From the NCBI GenBank assembly GCA_038503075.1, contig JBCAML010000005.1, forward strand, positions 1,302,001-1,366,000: DNA of 64,000 bases. The letters are read 5' to 3'. This DNA is from Gyromitra esculenta. Its lineage: Eukaryota; Ascomycota; Pezizomycetes; Pezizales; Discinaceae. The notes under the pieces are model-generated. The model had not been told where the DNA came from and ran no database searches. It was given only the letters and a program-made list of their open reading frames with translations. Shown piece by piece: positions 35,925 through 48,400 of the stretch (the stretch's first letter is position 1; each line of letters begins with the position of its first letter). The position numbers and the translations under genes are program-made.

Positions 35925-37100
35925 TGTGGTTTTTTGGGGGGTAGATGTGGGATTGGTGTTTTTATATTGAACTGACTGAGCGTATTGGGTTTGATTGGGT
36001 TGATGAACTGCGAGTTGGCTGGAGTTGGCTGAGTTGGCTGGAGTTGGCTGAGTTGGCTGGAGTTGGAGCAGTAGCTGGTATTCTTTTATATCCCCAGAAT
36101 ACCAACAATCACCAACCAACCAGCAGCACTGCGCCACTGGTACCAAGCATCAGATTACCAAAACTTGGCGCTGATGACCGATTGGAGCAGTAAAGTCAGC
36201 CATCTTGAGCACCACTGGCTCTATCGGAGCTACGAAAGAACAGCGAAAGGAAATACAATCTTCCGATGTCTCCATTCTCCCAAGACTTGCTACCTCCGCT
36301 GACTCCAGGCCGCACAGATTGATAGGTGCGTTTGGGACCAGCAGTCTCCCTCCCAAGCAGTTGGCCCCTTCAGCAGATTTAATCTCCAGCCCTACTGCAG
36401 GGGCACTGATTCGACACCGCCCCGGGTGTTTTGCCGCAAACGACGAGCTGGTCCGGAGAGCACCTTGCTGATACGCCGTCAGTCGTGCACCTGCCGGCGG
36501 TGTGCGGAATAGCCGCTGGGCCGCATGGCATGGCATGGGCTTAAGGTTTCCTTGCAAGCGAGTCACTCCAGCTGCATCTGCATCCAACCCTTACCCTTGA
36601 TCTGAGGGCTGCGGTACGTAATTACCCGCACCGTGATGCTTCGGCCGAAGGCATAGGCGTTAAGCCTTTGGATCATGGATTATCACTCATCTCCACCGGA
36701 CGTCATCTCTAAAGTAGGATCTCTTCTTGGAAAAATGTATAAACCACCTTCCTTCCTTCCTTCCTGACTACCTGCCTACCTGCCTTGTTGCAAAAAAAAA
36801 CCAGAAAACCACTTAATTGAGAAAATATGTGTGATCCAAGTCTGATCAATGTCACGGAAGTTTTCGGCGTTTATGCGCGTTCCAACGATGGTTCAGACCC
36901 CTCCCTCCATCCCTCCTTGTGTATGACCCCCACATCCGCCCCTGCCTGCTTACCGATTACCAATTCGATTCTGGCAAGCATGGCTTTTTGCCAGTACGGT
37001 ACGTTGGTCTAATCCAAAAACCCACGTCGGTGCTCGGTGCTTGGCGTACCGATTTGCACCTCGAGGTCTAACCAAACCAGAAGCTTACAACTTTATATAT
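35925..37100. other. ALDH promoter and intergenic region
   Basis: It holds the ALDH leader minisatellite, a TTTATATCCCC TATA-like box near 36086, and TTCC microsatellite repeats at 36747-36764. No gene is supported. Confidence 0.5.
36012..36066. repeat. GAGTTGGCT(G) minisatellite in ALDH leader
   Basis: Alternating 10- and 9-nt units GAGTTGGCTG/GAGTTGGCT, about five and a half units, about 90 nt upstream of the ALDH start codon. Confidence 0.9.
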
Positions 37101-37730
37101 ATATATATGTTCCGACCCGTATGTAATTAAATCCCATTTGCAAAGTGGCCGACCGGTTAGTAAATGGGACAGCCGATTTACAAATGGGGCCACTTTGAAC
37201 ATGGGTTGGCCCATGTACAAAGTGAAGCTAGTAGATGGCCGATGTTAAAAGAATTTGAATGCACTAGTACATAAGTGAGCCAGAAAAATTTTCAACCCAC
37301 AAACCATCACCGATCCTACTGCTATGAACTGCCCCCCCCCCCAAGACACATTGCACGCCAGTATATTTATAACTATATATTCAAGTTGATTACCACAGAA
37401 GAGGTGATATAGATTATTAGTACCATAAATACCGATAGATAGGTAGATGAGTTAATGTATATAGTGGAGATAGCATTGGCGATGGGGATGGCATTGGCGA
37501 TGGGGATGGCATTGGTGATGGGGATGGCATTGGTGATGGTGATGGGGATGGCATTGGTGATAGTTATGGTGATGGTAGTGGTGATAAAGGAGTTTTCAAG
37601 TCAATTATTGAAGGTAGGCCAACCAGTGTACAAAGTGGCCCCATTTGTCAACTGGCCAACCCATTTGTAAAGCAGGCCGGCCAATTTGTAAATGGGATTT
37701 AATTACATACGGGTCAGAACATATATATAC
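37101..37730. mobile_element. MITE-like element with about 110-bp terminal inverted repeats
   Basis: Left arm about 37101-37211 and right arm about 37617-37730 are reverse complements over roughly 110 nt, including the identical stretch ACCCGTATGTAATTAAATCC. Within each arm a word related to CCATTTACAAATGGGGCCAC recurs three or four times, so the ends are built of short subterminal repeats. The interior has no transposase ORF and carries an 18-bp minisatellite. Both ends lie in TA repeats, so a TA-type target is possible but a duplication cannot be proven. Confidence 0.85.
37473..37563. repeat. 18-bp minisatellite inside the MITE-like element
   Basis: About four and a half units of GCATTGGYGATGGGGATG, one unit extended by 6 nt. 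It creates a spurious ORF repeating the residues ALAMGM. Confidence 0.92.
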
Positions 37731-39797
37731 ACATATAGCTATTTTAGGGCCGGCTGGCCGACCGAGTCCCGAGAACGGGAATTGAACGTCATGGTTTTCC
37801 TAGAGCGGTTACATAACCACAGCCCCCCCGTACGTATGCCACGTTATCAAGATCTCCGTCGGCAGAGTAAAAAACGCGCGAGAAATTCAGATCACAGTTT
37901 ATCACTCACGCCAAGCCATACCCTCTCTCTCTCTCCCTCTCCCTCTCTTTCTCGCAACTGGACTATCTGAAAGAAGCCGTGCACTGCATCTTCAACCGCG
38001 ACCAGCAGCGAAAAATTAATTTATCTTCCACCTATAGAGACTCGCCCTTACCTCCAGACGTATCAACGGCGGGGTTGTGCAGAGATTGCAGATGGGGATC
38101 TGGCGTGTATTTCAAAAGTGGGCAGGGGGGAGGGAGGAGGGGCGCTTAATGTCTCTTGATAGCAGTGCTTATAATAAGATAGGATATTCGACTACATGTA
38201 GTCTAGTTAAGTAGAGCGAGCGCGTGAGAGAGAAGACCACTATTATAAAGTCTTAATCGGAGCGCAAAAATAATCCCGAAACGTTAACGGAGAACCCAAA
38301 AAAAAACAAGTGCTAGTCTATCAATATCACCATCACCATCACCCTAGAATACTACATGTACTACACAATTATTATAAACAGTATCTCAGTACTCACCGAA
38401 TAAACAGTCAAACAAACCCCCCCTTCCCCCTCCACCCCCAAATCGAGTGATCCCACATGACCTATGTAATATACATACATACCAAAATTCCTGCTCCGCA
38501 ATCATTGACCATTTCCCACCAAGGAACGAAAAAAAGCAGAGACAAAAAAAAGCAACCATAACACTAAACCAAACCATCATTTCCAGTCACGCGAGCACAA
38601 CAACAAAGTCAATCCCTCCCTCCCCTCCCCGAGTGATGATCGATGAAGCTTTCGGCACCGCCCAAAAAAAAAAAACACTCCAAGCTCAGTGTCAGTGATC
38701 ACAGACCCCATCGAGCGATTTACCAAGTTCCAATGTGGCGCCTTCGAGTGATGTACCGTGTTTTCCCGCCTTCCGAGTAACGGTTAGCGAATTTCAATCT
38801 CCACACATCAACCTGTTTGGGGGAAAATGCAATCGAGAAGGTTGTTCGTTTTTCTTTTTCTAGTACAACCCCCCCTCCCCTTTCTCCTAAACACAACCCC
38901 CTTGCATCGGATCTAGATCATCTAATTGTTGGTTTGTTTTGAATTTGAATTTGAATTTGATTTCGATGTTTTTTTTTTTCCGCACTCCGATCCTAACCTA
39001 TAACCTGTGATACTCCTGATTTTTCGTGAACCTAAATTCCCATCCTGGAAGAGAGAAAAAGAGAAGAAAAGAGAAGAAAAAAACAACGCTTCTTTTTAAA
39101 AATGGGGAAAATAAAAAATAAACCATGCTTTCTGTGATGCCCATCATATGCAAAACCCACCACCCTCGCTCGCTCAAAGAAACTCGAGAGCCATAAAGGC
39201 GCACGATCATCGGAAAGGGGGTAGAAGCCAGGAGTAAAGAATAATAAAAATGCCATAGCGGCCGTAGCGAAACCCGAGAAAATGCCCTTGTAGTCCCAAC
39301 GCAAAACAGAAGGAAAAAAAAAGAAGCCGTCATCACGCGTGAGATATATGAAATTAACCAAACTGGAGATTTAAAATCGCAACAAGCACATCAACTCCCT
39401 GTTTTTCCCCCATGATAACTTAAACAAACCAAATTCCATTCTTCCCATAACCCTAACCATCCCAGACGTTAAATAAAAAATGGCAAAAAATAATCGTAAT
39501 GATATGAAGGAATAAGAGGAAAGACGGCCTTGCCAGAAAGATACCGTCAAACTGTGCTAGTAACTGATCGCAAAAAACAAAAAACAACCGCCAAAGCCAA
39601 ACTCAAGGGCAATAAAAAAAACAACCTCTCCGCATCACCGCCACCCAACCCCAATATGTCAAACTCCGCTCGTGAAAATCCGGCCAACAAAGGAAACATG
39701 AAAAATCCGGAACTGCAAATAAAGAAAATAAAGAAAATAATCAGCAGATTCATGCCAGAGAAGACTCGAAAAAGCAGTTCGCTCTTTCTAGCCTAGA
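37731..39797. other. Gene-free region downstream of the ORP1-like gene
   Basis: It contains two TACATGTA palindromes (38193, 38353) and a cluster of three CGAGTGAT words (38444, 38630, 38745) within 310 nt, plus a CACCATCACCATCACC stretch near 38328. From about 38900 to 39797 it is A-rich and probably the 3' UTR of the next minus-strand gene. Confidence 0.5.
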
Positions 39798-42491
39798 TCA
39801 AGTCTGGATCCGGACAACCTTAACGCACTCAGGCCTATCCTGTTTTGCGAAAGTGGTGTTATTATCATGGCCATTGTTAAAACGACCAGGTTTTGCGGAC
39901 ATGATTTCCCCAAAGACACGTGGATTTGGGCGATGCAGGACAAACTCGTTTAGTGATTGGCCAGCCATTGCGGCAAGTACCGTTGGCGAAAAGTCGATGG
40001 TTGGCTTCGGAACCGACAGAGGACCATAGCGAGAATATCCTTTCGGAGTAACGATACCAGTAGATGGAAGAATTCGGGCAGAGCGGCGAGGGGAGAGATG
40101 ATACGAACTACCAGAGATAGAATTGGTTGATCTAGTCGGTTTCATAGATTCAGGATCGAATTCCGGTGTAGATCTTCCAGTAGACGTAGACGTGCTACGG
40201 GGAGGGGTGAAAGACTGAAGTTCGATCCCAGTTCCAGTGAAAACGTTCACATCCTCGATATTTTCATCAAGTTCGTGCTGGCGGGGGACTTCTGGGCTAA
40301 AGGCTCTCTGGTAAGCAACCTGAAACCCTTGAGCCCCTTCGGATTGGCGTAGAACCTTATCACTTGGAACAGCCTCCGCGTGGGAAGGGGCTTTTCCTTT
40401 CCCTTTCCGATCACCACCCTTTTTAACCGTTGACGTTTTTGCCTTTTTAGCACCCCTCGAGTTCCCTTCATCACCACCGGAACTTCCGCTCCCACCATCA
40501 GAACGCCTTCTCTTTGCTGACTTGCGACCAGCAACACCATCATCATCCGCCCCTTCTTGGTTTTCGTCGCCACCTGGATTACCATTACCACCCTCATCAC
40601 CATCACCATCCAGCCCTTTGATAGGTACAGCCATGGTCAAATCAACGTTCGGCAACAACTCCACATCAGGAAACTTTCCTCCATTTTCTTGGACTTCAAC
40701 TTCAATTCGCTCGAGAAGCCTGTAAATATCGTCGATTGTTTTCTCCATTCCGGTATGGCGCATGATCCAGTTGTTTCCTCCAGTGGAGCTCCTACGCCTA
40801 GTAATAACAGTGCTATTGCGTCTACTACTCTCCCCACTTGTAGGCCCTCCATCATTAGGTTCAGGCTCCTCACCTCCGGTGTTATCTTCCAGCTCGTCAT
40901 CAATCTCATCAATCTCATCACCATTATCACCTTCACGATTCATCCGGAGTTCTTCCCTCCTACGAACCTTGATGACCCAATCTTTGACACCTCCCCAGAG
41001 CTCCAGACGCTCACACTGACGTTTGACCAACAAAACCTGTTGACGAGCAAATCCCCTAGGGTTACGATACCTAGAACGTTGGTAATGCTTGCGACAATAG
41101 TAGACCCAAACATTCTTGGGAATCTGCCTGGTCGAGAGCTTGTTGCGACCAAAGATGTGAGAGACGACCTTGCGAAGAGGTGAACCAGTTGTGCAAACGT
41201 TGCAGTATGAGCACTTCGGAGACTGGTTCAAAAATTCATGAGGGGAAGGCAGGGCGACCATTTGATCGGGTTCCGCACTAGCAGAAGGTCCAGCATCAGC
41301 GGAAATGGCTACCGGCTCCTGTCTGGACACGATGACCTCTGGTGTTGGGCGAAACAAGGGAGTGTCGTGATTGTACGGGAGTTCATTGGTCTGAGTAGCC
41401 ATAGAAATCCTATGAGACTGGTGAGAACGATCGTTGCTGATACTAACTACTGATGTCTCATCCTCAATGGTCCTTCCGGTTGAAGCGACGGATCCTGCAG
41501 AAGCTGGCCTCACTGGCCTCAATTCGGGACTAAACATGTTAGCACAAACAAATCCAAGACTAGTAGAAAGCAAGGGGAATGTGTCAAAGACTTACTCAAT
41601 ATCCGCATGAGATGATAGCCTGTCGGACTGAGATGGTATGCTTCCTAGTTTCTCGATGTTTCCAGCAGTCTTGGTTTGTTTCACTTGGGCAACGTGAGGA
41701 ACACTGTCGCCCTTTGAGGATCCAGCACTCCCTCTACGGCTGGCTAACGCCTCTGCTGCTGCTGCTTCAACCTCAAGACTCCTTCGCCCACCAGGTGTGG
41801 CTGTCCCCACCGCAACTTCTGCAAAGTTCAACAACGTATCATAGCCGTGACCGTGTGTTTGTTGTGAAGATGCAAAAATAGGGAGCTGATATGGTTGTTG
41901 AGACTGCCCATAGGCGTAGAGGTGAGAGGAATTTGAGGGAAAATAGCCAGCATCTGTGCTGGTTTGATGATGGTGAAAGTGGCGGGAGGCAGAATGTGGT
42001 GACAAGGGATCTTCACCAGAAGCAGAAAGAGCAGACATATGTGGATGAACATTATTCAAAGGTGGCAGGTGTCTTCCAGGAAACGACAAACTTCCGCTAG
42101 GTTCCCCCACATCGACACCCATAGTGGAATACGCTAGGTCCTCTCCGGGAAAACCGCTTGTGAGTTTGAGAGGGGCTGTTGATATTTCTAGCGGGCTAGT
42201 CGGAGCGGTTGAGGGGTGCAGCGAAGGTCCACTGTAAGAACTGCGTGAGGAGAGGGTGGAATAGTGGCCTTGCGGGTGCTGATAGGGATTATAAGTTTGA
42301 GCTAGGTGGGACAATGGGGCCTCAGTGGAAGGGCTGTGATGGGGGGGAGGAGGGAAATCGCTGGGGTTTTCAGCATGCTGGATAGGCTTGCTCCTGTATG
42401 CGTTGGTTCCAATATTGAAAGTGGCGTCTGGGGGCCTAGACGAGGAGTTGGAACCAGCAGGACTGTCATTAAGAACGAAGTTGAGATCCAT
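39798..42491 (-). CDS. Large fungal regulatory protein, ORP1-like
   Basis: Two exons on the minus strand, 42491-41596 and 41529-39798, giving 875 aa; the intron is 66 nt. The N-terminal 300 residues are low-complexity and rich in S, P, H and Q. A conserved central block starts at about residue 390: CSYCNVCTTGSPLRKVVSHI, then FGRNKLSTRQIPKNVWVYYC, then RKHYQRSRYRN. It has Cys and His spacings that could bind a metal, followed by basic VKRQCERLELWGGVKDWVIK. After it come an acidic stretch, a KSAKRRRSDGG nuclear-localisation-like run and a tail with PKPTIDFSP. I associate the central block with fungal proteins annotated ORP1-like; that name is recalled, not searched. A nuclear regulatory role is inferred from composition. 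Confidence 0.82.
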
Positions 42492-45400
42492 AGTTATGTC
42501 GATAAACGAAGGTAAGAATTATTAAGAATTAAAGACGAGCAGCCGTTGACGTGGTGTTAAGGCACTCTCTACCGTTGCCAGTTGGGGGATTGACGAGAAT
42601 CTGAGTGGGCGACAGCTGCGTTTGCTCAGTGATCGTGATCCACGGGAGCTATAGGCTGTGGGGAGGTGCCACGACGGACAGTGGGAACCGCTGTGATGTG
42701 TTGAAGCGTGGATGGGGTGAAATTAAATCGTTGGTGGAGGAGGGGGAAGAGAGGTTCGGAGGTCAACAAGGTTGTTATAAGGGCCCCCCAATGGGCACTC
42801 CCAATTCTATGATCGTGAAAAGCCAAGGGTAGAGTGGGACTCCCTTCTATGGATTGCCAGTGCACCCGGCGTGACCAGCCAGAGCAGCCCAGGAAGCGAA
42901 TTGAGTGACGCTGGATGGACTCTGTAGCCCCACTCTCAGTTGTCTGTGCCTACCTATCTCTTTGTGGACCTTATCTGTCGACCTGGTAAACTAGGAACCA
43001 AGTAGAGACAGAAGGGGGGTAGGTGTGTAAAAGCACGAGTCGACAAGAGAGGCGCGAGCGATGACGAAGGGCTGGGGGGGTGCTTTGGTATCGCCGCACA
43101 CAACCAACCACAGTTACCAAATGCGGCAATAGCAGCAGTAGCAGTAGCAGCAACTGGAAGGATTGAAAGTCGTATTCAGGTCAGGTCACCTCCCCTCCCC
43201 ACAAAAGATTGAATGGGAGATCGGGATCTTTTTTTCGTGGGGGGGGGATGGTTGTCCAGCTGATGTAGTTGCCCGTCTAAGTTTTTTGAAGACACGGACT
43301 GTTGTCTGCAATGCTCTGGAGGAATGATCGGACGAGAGTAAGTTGCGGGAAGGCAGGAGATGAGAGAGGGAGGGAGCGAAAGGGAGAGGGTGAGAGAGAG
43401 AATGGCAGGGGCAGCAGCAAATGGCCAGAGAACGGATGATAGATAATGTGGAGGAGCAACAGTGTTGATTGATGGTGACGAGCAAACCGAACGACAATGC
43501 GCAGGGACAGAAATGAGCGTGCGAGAGAAAATAGATTAAGTAAATATGATTCCGGTTTGCTGTAGACAATTGTCTGTTTTATTTTTCTTCCCGCGAGACT
43601 TTTTTCTTTTTTCTTTTTTCCTATTTCCCTGTGTCTCTGGTCTGCCTGAGATTCCCTTTTGAAGCCTCTTGACTCTCTTCCCTCCGACTTGACCTTCTGT
43701 TCTCTCTTTCTGGCCTGCGTCTAGACTCGCATAGCGCTCCACGCACAACCGCGACAACTACAGGCCAATAAACTTTTCGAGATCCGTGCCAGTGCACCGA
43801 CCAGTAACGGTCGCGCTGGCGATCTGGTCGAGGAGGGGCCCTGTCATTGATGCTGCTCTAAAGCGGCTGCTGGCGAGCTCGCGAAAAGGGATCTGGGTTT
43901 GGTTGAGGAGGAAGCACCAAGAAAAAGGACCGCAAGACAAAACAAGACAAGGCAGCAGTAACACTACAGCACGGTACTCTACTGCTGTTTGCTGCTGCTG
44001 TGCTCTGCTGCTGCTACCAGAAGGGATGGGATGGGATGACCGAGCTCGTGCAGGCTGCAGTGTCCGCCTGGAGAGTCAAGTCAAGGGTCTTGCGTGTTTG
44101 TGTCCGAAAGCGACCCTGGAGCCATTTTGGCCTAGGCACAATGGGGACAAGCGCCGCGAGAGCTTGGATGTTGTGGAAGCGGGGATGGCGATTGGAGTCT
44201 TATGCGAGAAACAATGCTATGCGGGGAAGGAAGGGGCACCATAGACCTTACCGGTAAACAATCTGATCTCGACCGTAGCTTTACTAAACTGGGCCAGTTG
44301 ACAGCGGAAAAAAGAAAGCTCTAGGAACCGAGAAATTGGCAAATTTACGTTCGGAAACATGGTTAAGGCAGGGGGGAGCCACACGAGGAGTTCCTCGCGA
44401 AAGGAAAGGGCTTAGTGCTCGGATGGAATCGCGGGGTCGCTGGGAAAGGAAACGGGGAGGGAAAAGGGAGAGTGTGTGATAACCACATAGAGCAGGTATA
44501 GTACACCACAGATGCCGCTGTAGCAGGTTGCAATCATAGGAGTGGGGATATGATTCTCCTCGCAGGAAGTGAAAATGTACTCCTGACAGCTCGCGTCCGA
44601 CCAGGCTTTGCTTGCTGCCGCAAACACAAACCCGGGTTGGAGGGGTCGGGGAGGATCTGCCCTTTGCCCCCGTTCACGCTCGCCAGCTATGTACTCTACG
44701 GCAGTGCAGCGCAGTGACATTTCTGCCAGAGACTCTGTCCGACAGATCGTGTGCTGGTAGATGGACCACGAACTCTGCTTTGCGTGTGCAAACTGCGTTC
44801 AAAGCCCAGCGCTCTTGGTTGCGGAACAGACGGCGTCTCTGCCGGGTGATTGAAAGCGAAAGCCATTGCCAAAATATATAAAGACCGCCTAGACTTTGGG
44901 CTACATAGAAATATAGGATGAACTGCTGCTGGAGCACCGCTAACCATCACATACATCCATAACAGCTATCTGGATCGCCCTCCGGCGCGGCACACACGCC
45001 TGTAACACACTTCATCTACCGCTTCTGGTTGTACATGCTCTCGGTGTAAGTTGGATGCTCCACCCATTCTTTTGACTCAAAACTGACTTATTTTCGTGCT
45101 CGCGCTGCCTGCATGCAGCGCAGGCGTTCCCCTTGAACGTTTATTGAGGCTCTTTGACGAAGCTTTTGGCTGGCGCCTCAATTTCCTGCCCTGCCCTGCC
45201 CTACCACAATGAGCAGAAAGCGGAATCCTCAGTGGTGCAGAATATTGCCGCACACGCGGCAATTAAAAAATATATAATCCAACTGGAACATGCCTCGTCC
45301 ATCCGTCCTTTTTGTCGTCTGATTTCTGTGATCCGTTCAGTTTGGTCCAGTTCCCAGAATATTCCCCCCCCCCCAAGTGCCGCTTCCTCTTCCAAAAAAA

Positions 45401-48400
45401 TATCACCGAGCTGCTGGAAGTGGAGTAATCCTCTGGGGTTTGATATAATAAGAATTTTTGCCAAGAATTAATGGGGAAGGGAGAGAAAAAAAAGCCTCTG
45501 CGCGGATGACTCGTGGAAAATAGTCACGATCGATCGAGAACGTGTTGCGAAAAGAACGACCGGCGCACTGACTGCGGCCGCTACTTTCCTGGGGTAACCG
45601 ACAACTACGTCCCCCCTACGTGGAATTCATAAAACCCCACGATACCTAGTCACACGCCCAAAAAAAAAAAAACGCCAGCAAGAAAAGAATCGTGGAAACT
45701 GTTACGCATATACATTCCTCTCGCCGTTCGCAATTGATGGCTCATATAAGCTGTTCACTTATTAATGCACCGAGACATATTTTGGCCAATCGGTACCAGT
45801 CCGGATGCGTACTGTGACGGTGTGCAACAGCTTTCTTAGGGCGGGAGTTTCGGACTCTCCTCGATCCATCTGGGGTCCACGAGTCCACAAGCTCATCTTC
45901 AGAGAGAAAAAAATTAAAAAAGATCGTGAAGAAGTGTGGGGGGATTTAGTTACCTAGAACCGGCGTGGTATTGACATGAGATGTTCTAAAAACCTGATAC
46001 TCTACTGGGACGAGCAAAAGGTTGCTTTCTTCGAGAAATAGCCCTCCCCCCGCAGGGACTTCCTATCTATCTCGACATTCCGAAACTATAGGATCGCCTC
46101 TAATCAACGCCTGCAAGTTTTTTTCGGATATCCCAACGAAAGACAATTTATGATTGGAAGTCTCTGAGCGCTGGCTTCAATCAGGGTGAACTAATGGGGA
46201 GCTTGATCCCGGATCCCGGAAATGGTGGTTTGAAAGTTTGATCTGCGAGCGTTTGTCTGGCAAGGACGTTGAGGGGGCATAGTTGATCGTCACAAAAGGC
46301 CGGAAAGATACCTTGATGACGCATCATAGTGTGGCTCAAATTAAACAGAGCAGGTTATTCTCGTGGGAGGGCTTCGGAAAAATCTTGATGGACTGACAAG
46401 TCTTGAGATTAACGGATAGATCCTATAACGTCGTCGGGGATGGAACATATATAGAGTAGGTACAAATAGGTTGAAATCTGAGCAACAACCTGCAGCTCCG
46501 CTTTGTTTTTCTTGTGCCCCACAGCCGCCGCCATTGAACACTTCGCCCTATTCCAACTACTAATATCCCTCCCCTTCGACGATGATAGTGTTGATGCTTG
46601 TTTTTTCGAGTGAACGCTGGGTGAAACGAGTCACAGATTTCGTGGGTGATGTAGAGTATGCATATTTCATGTAATTCATCGTTACTCTATTCAATAATGG
46701 TTTCAGACATGGAAACTGATTTATTATTATTATTATTATTATTATTATGCGGAGACAGCAGAGCTGCAGGGCTGAAAAAGCTGGTTTTTCCGATTCTGAA
46801 ACACAAGTTTCAGTGAGACATCGCTGGGATCAGATCTCTTGCCGCTCCAACCCCGCCCTGCCCGCGCCCTATTTATTTCATCCCCGCCTCACGGGTTGGG
46901 ATGACCTATTCCTTGGAATGCACCTCGACGATCTAACATCCCGCGTTCAGCCTGAAAAACTCAGCTTTGCTGTACGAGTATCCGTATTCGATCAGAGCCC
47001 AACTGAAGTCGAATCTCCCCCCTGAAAAGCTCTTAAGCATATTCAAGAATATACACTGACAGCATTGACCGCAAAGTTAAGGTCTCGTGGTCAGATCGGT
47101 TGCCCCATTCCACGATTATTGGGCACATACAGTTTAGACGCTGACCATAAGCGCCACTCATGCCTAATCACTCGTGCGTAGCGCTGCTAATGCACTATTA
47201 ACATCCTTGACCCTGGTTCAAAGACTACATGCGCATACGCACTGTAAACTTTTTTCTCTCCCTCGCTTGTACCACTCTGGAAGCTGAGACAATAAAGGAT
47301 GCGAAAAATATCTAATTATGAGTTCGGATGCTAATGTAGCAATTGATAGATCTAAACCTGCGAGCATGTAGGTACATATGTATGTTCAGATGCGATTGAG
47401 AGCATGCGTATATTCTTCAAGATAGGTGGACCGTGTCCTGTATCTTAAGACTTGATGTCAGTGAGGCTGAGTGGCGAATTTCTCAAGTTAGGACGAATTA
47501 GTTCACCAGACGGGTCGAGATCTCGACTAATCACAATTGTTGTCCACTCATGAATTATCACTCAGGGATCTGCAACGCCCTAAGTCCCGCGCTCCTGATA
47601 GTCTTCTTCACCCAACCCCAGCTTTTTTTGCTAAGGCCCCTGGTCATGGTATCGTAGTAGAAGGCAAATTTTTTTTTAGCGATGTGATCGTTTCGAGGTG
47701 GTACATATTCAAAAGACATAAGCGGCTCGGAAAAATGTCGACAAGGCCAGCGGACATAACGCCGTCCTCTTCAAAATAGATCTCAGACATTCAAGACCCT
47801 ACAAAACCACCGGAAACCCCTTGTTACGCAAAACCAAGGTAGTTAGCCTGCAGGCTTAAGATCCTTAGTCCTGATTGAGAAATTTGAAGTGTAGAAAAAA
47901 ATCATTGTCTTGGCACACTTTGAGTCGTGTAAGAGCCTTGAAACAATTTTCCCGATGCTACTGGGTATGAGGCTGCCGATGGACTTCTTTCGATTCAAAC
48001 GACTGCTGATCATAAGCGGAATTCAGACAACACACCGAGGATGGTGAAATACTCCATCTACCAATTGAAATTGTATACCCAGACGAAAACAAATAGGAAG
48101 GTGCAGATTGGGAGCACTTTACTGCTACATTTGCTATCCGGATGTACCGTGCCCGGAAAATCATTTTTTCAGGGTTCCTAGCTATCCTGCTGCAACCCGG
48201 ACCGCGACATATGGACACTGTGTGGGTTTAGGTAATCGGGCATGTTCGTCTGTCCCCGCCCCTACCGTTTGTTCATTAGCAAAAGTGCCCGAATCAGATA
48301 TTGGCGTTGGTACACTTTCTCGAGTGAGTGGCCTGAGGAAATTTTTAGTCCGTGGTATATGCCAACGTCACACATAAGGGAAAAGCGGGGTAAATCTTCC

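Noticed and set aside
35925..36146. N-terminal extension of the ALDH to the ATG at 36146
   Set aside because: The extra residues are low-complexity and translate a minisatellite; ALDH proteins of this group start close to MQLNQ.
37455..37670. ORF repeating ALAMGM
   Set aside because: It is created by the 18-bp minisatellite inside the MITE-like element.
37770..37835. tRNA-like B-box match (GTTCAATTC on the minus strand)
   Set aside because: No T stem and no acceptor pairing can be drawn around it.
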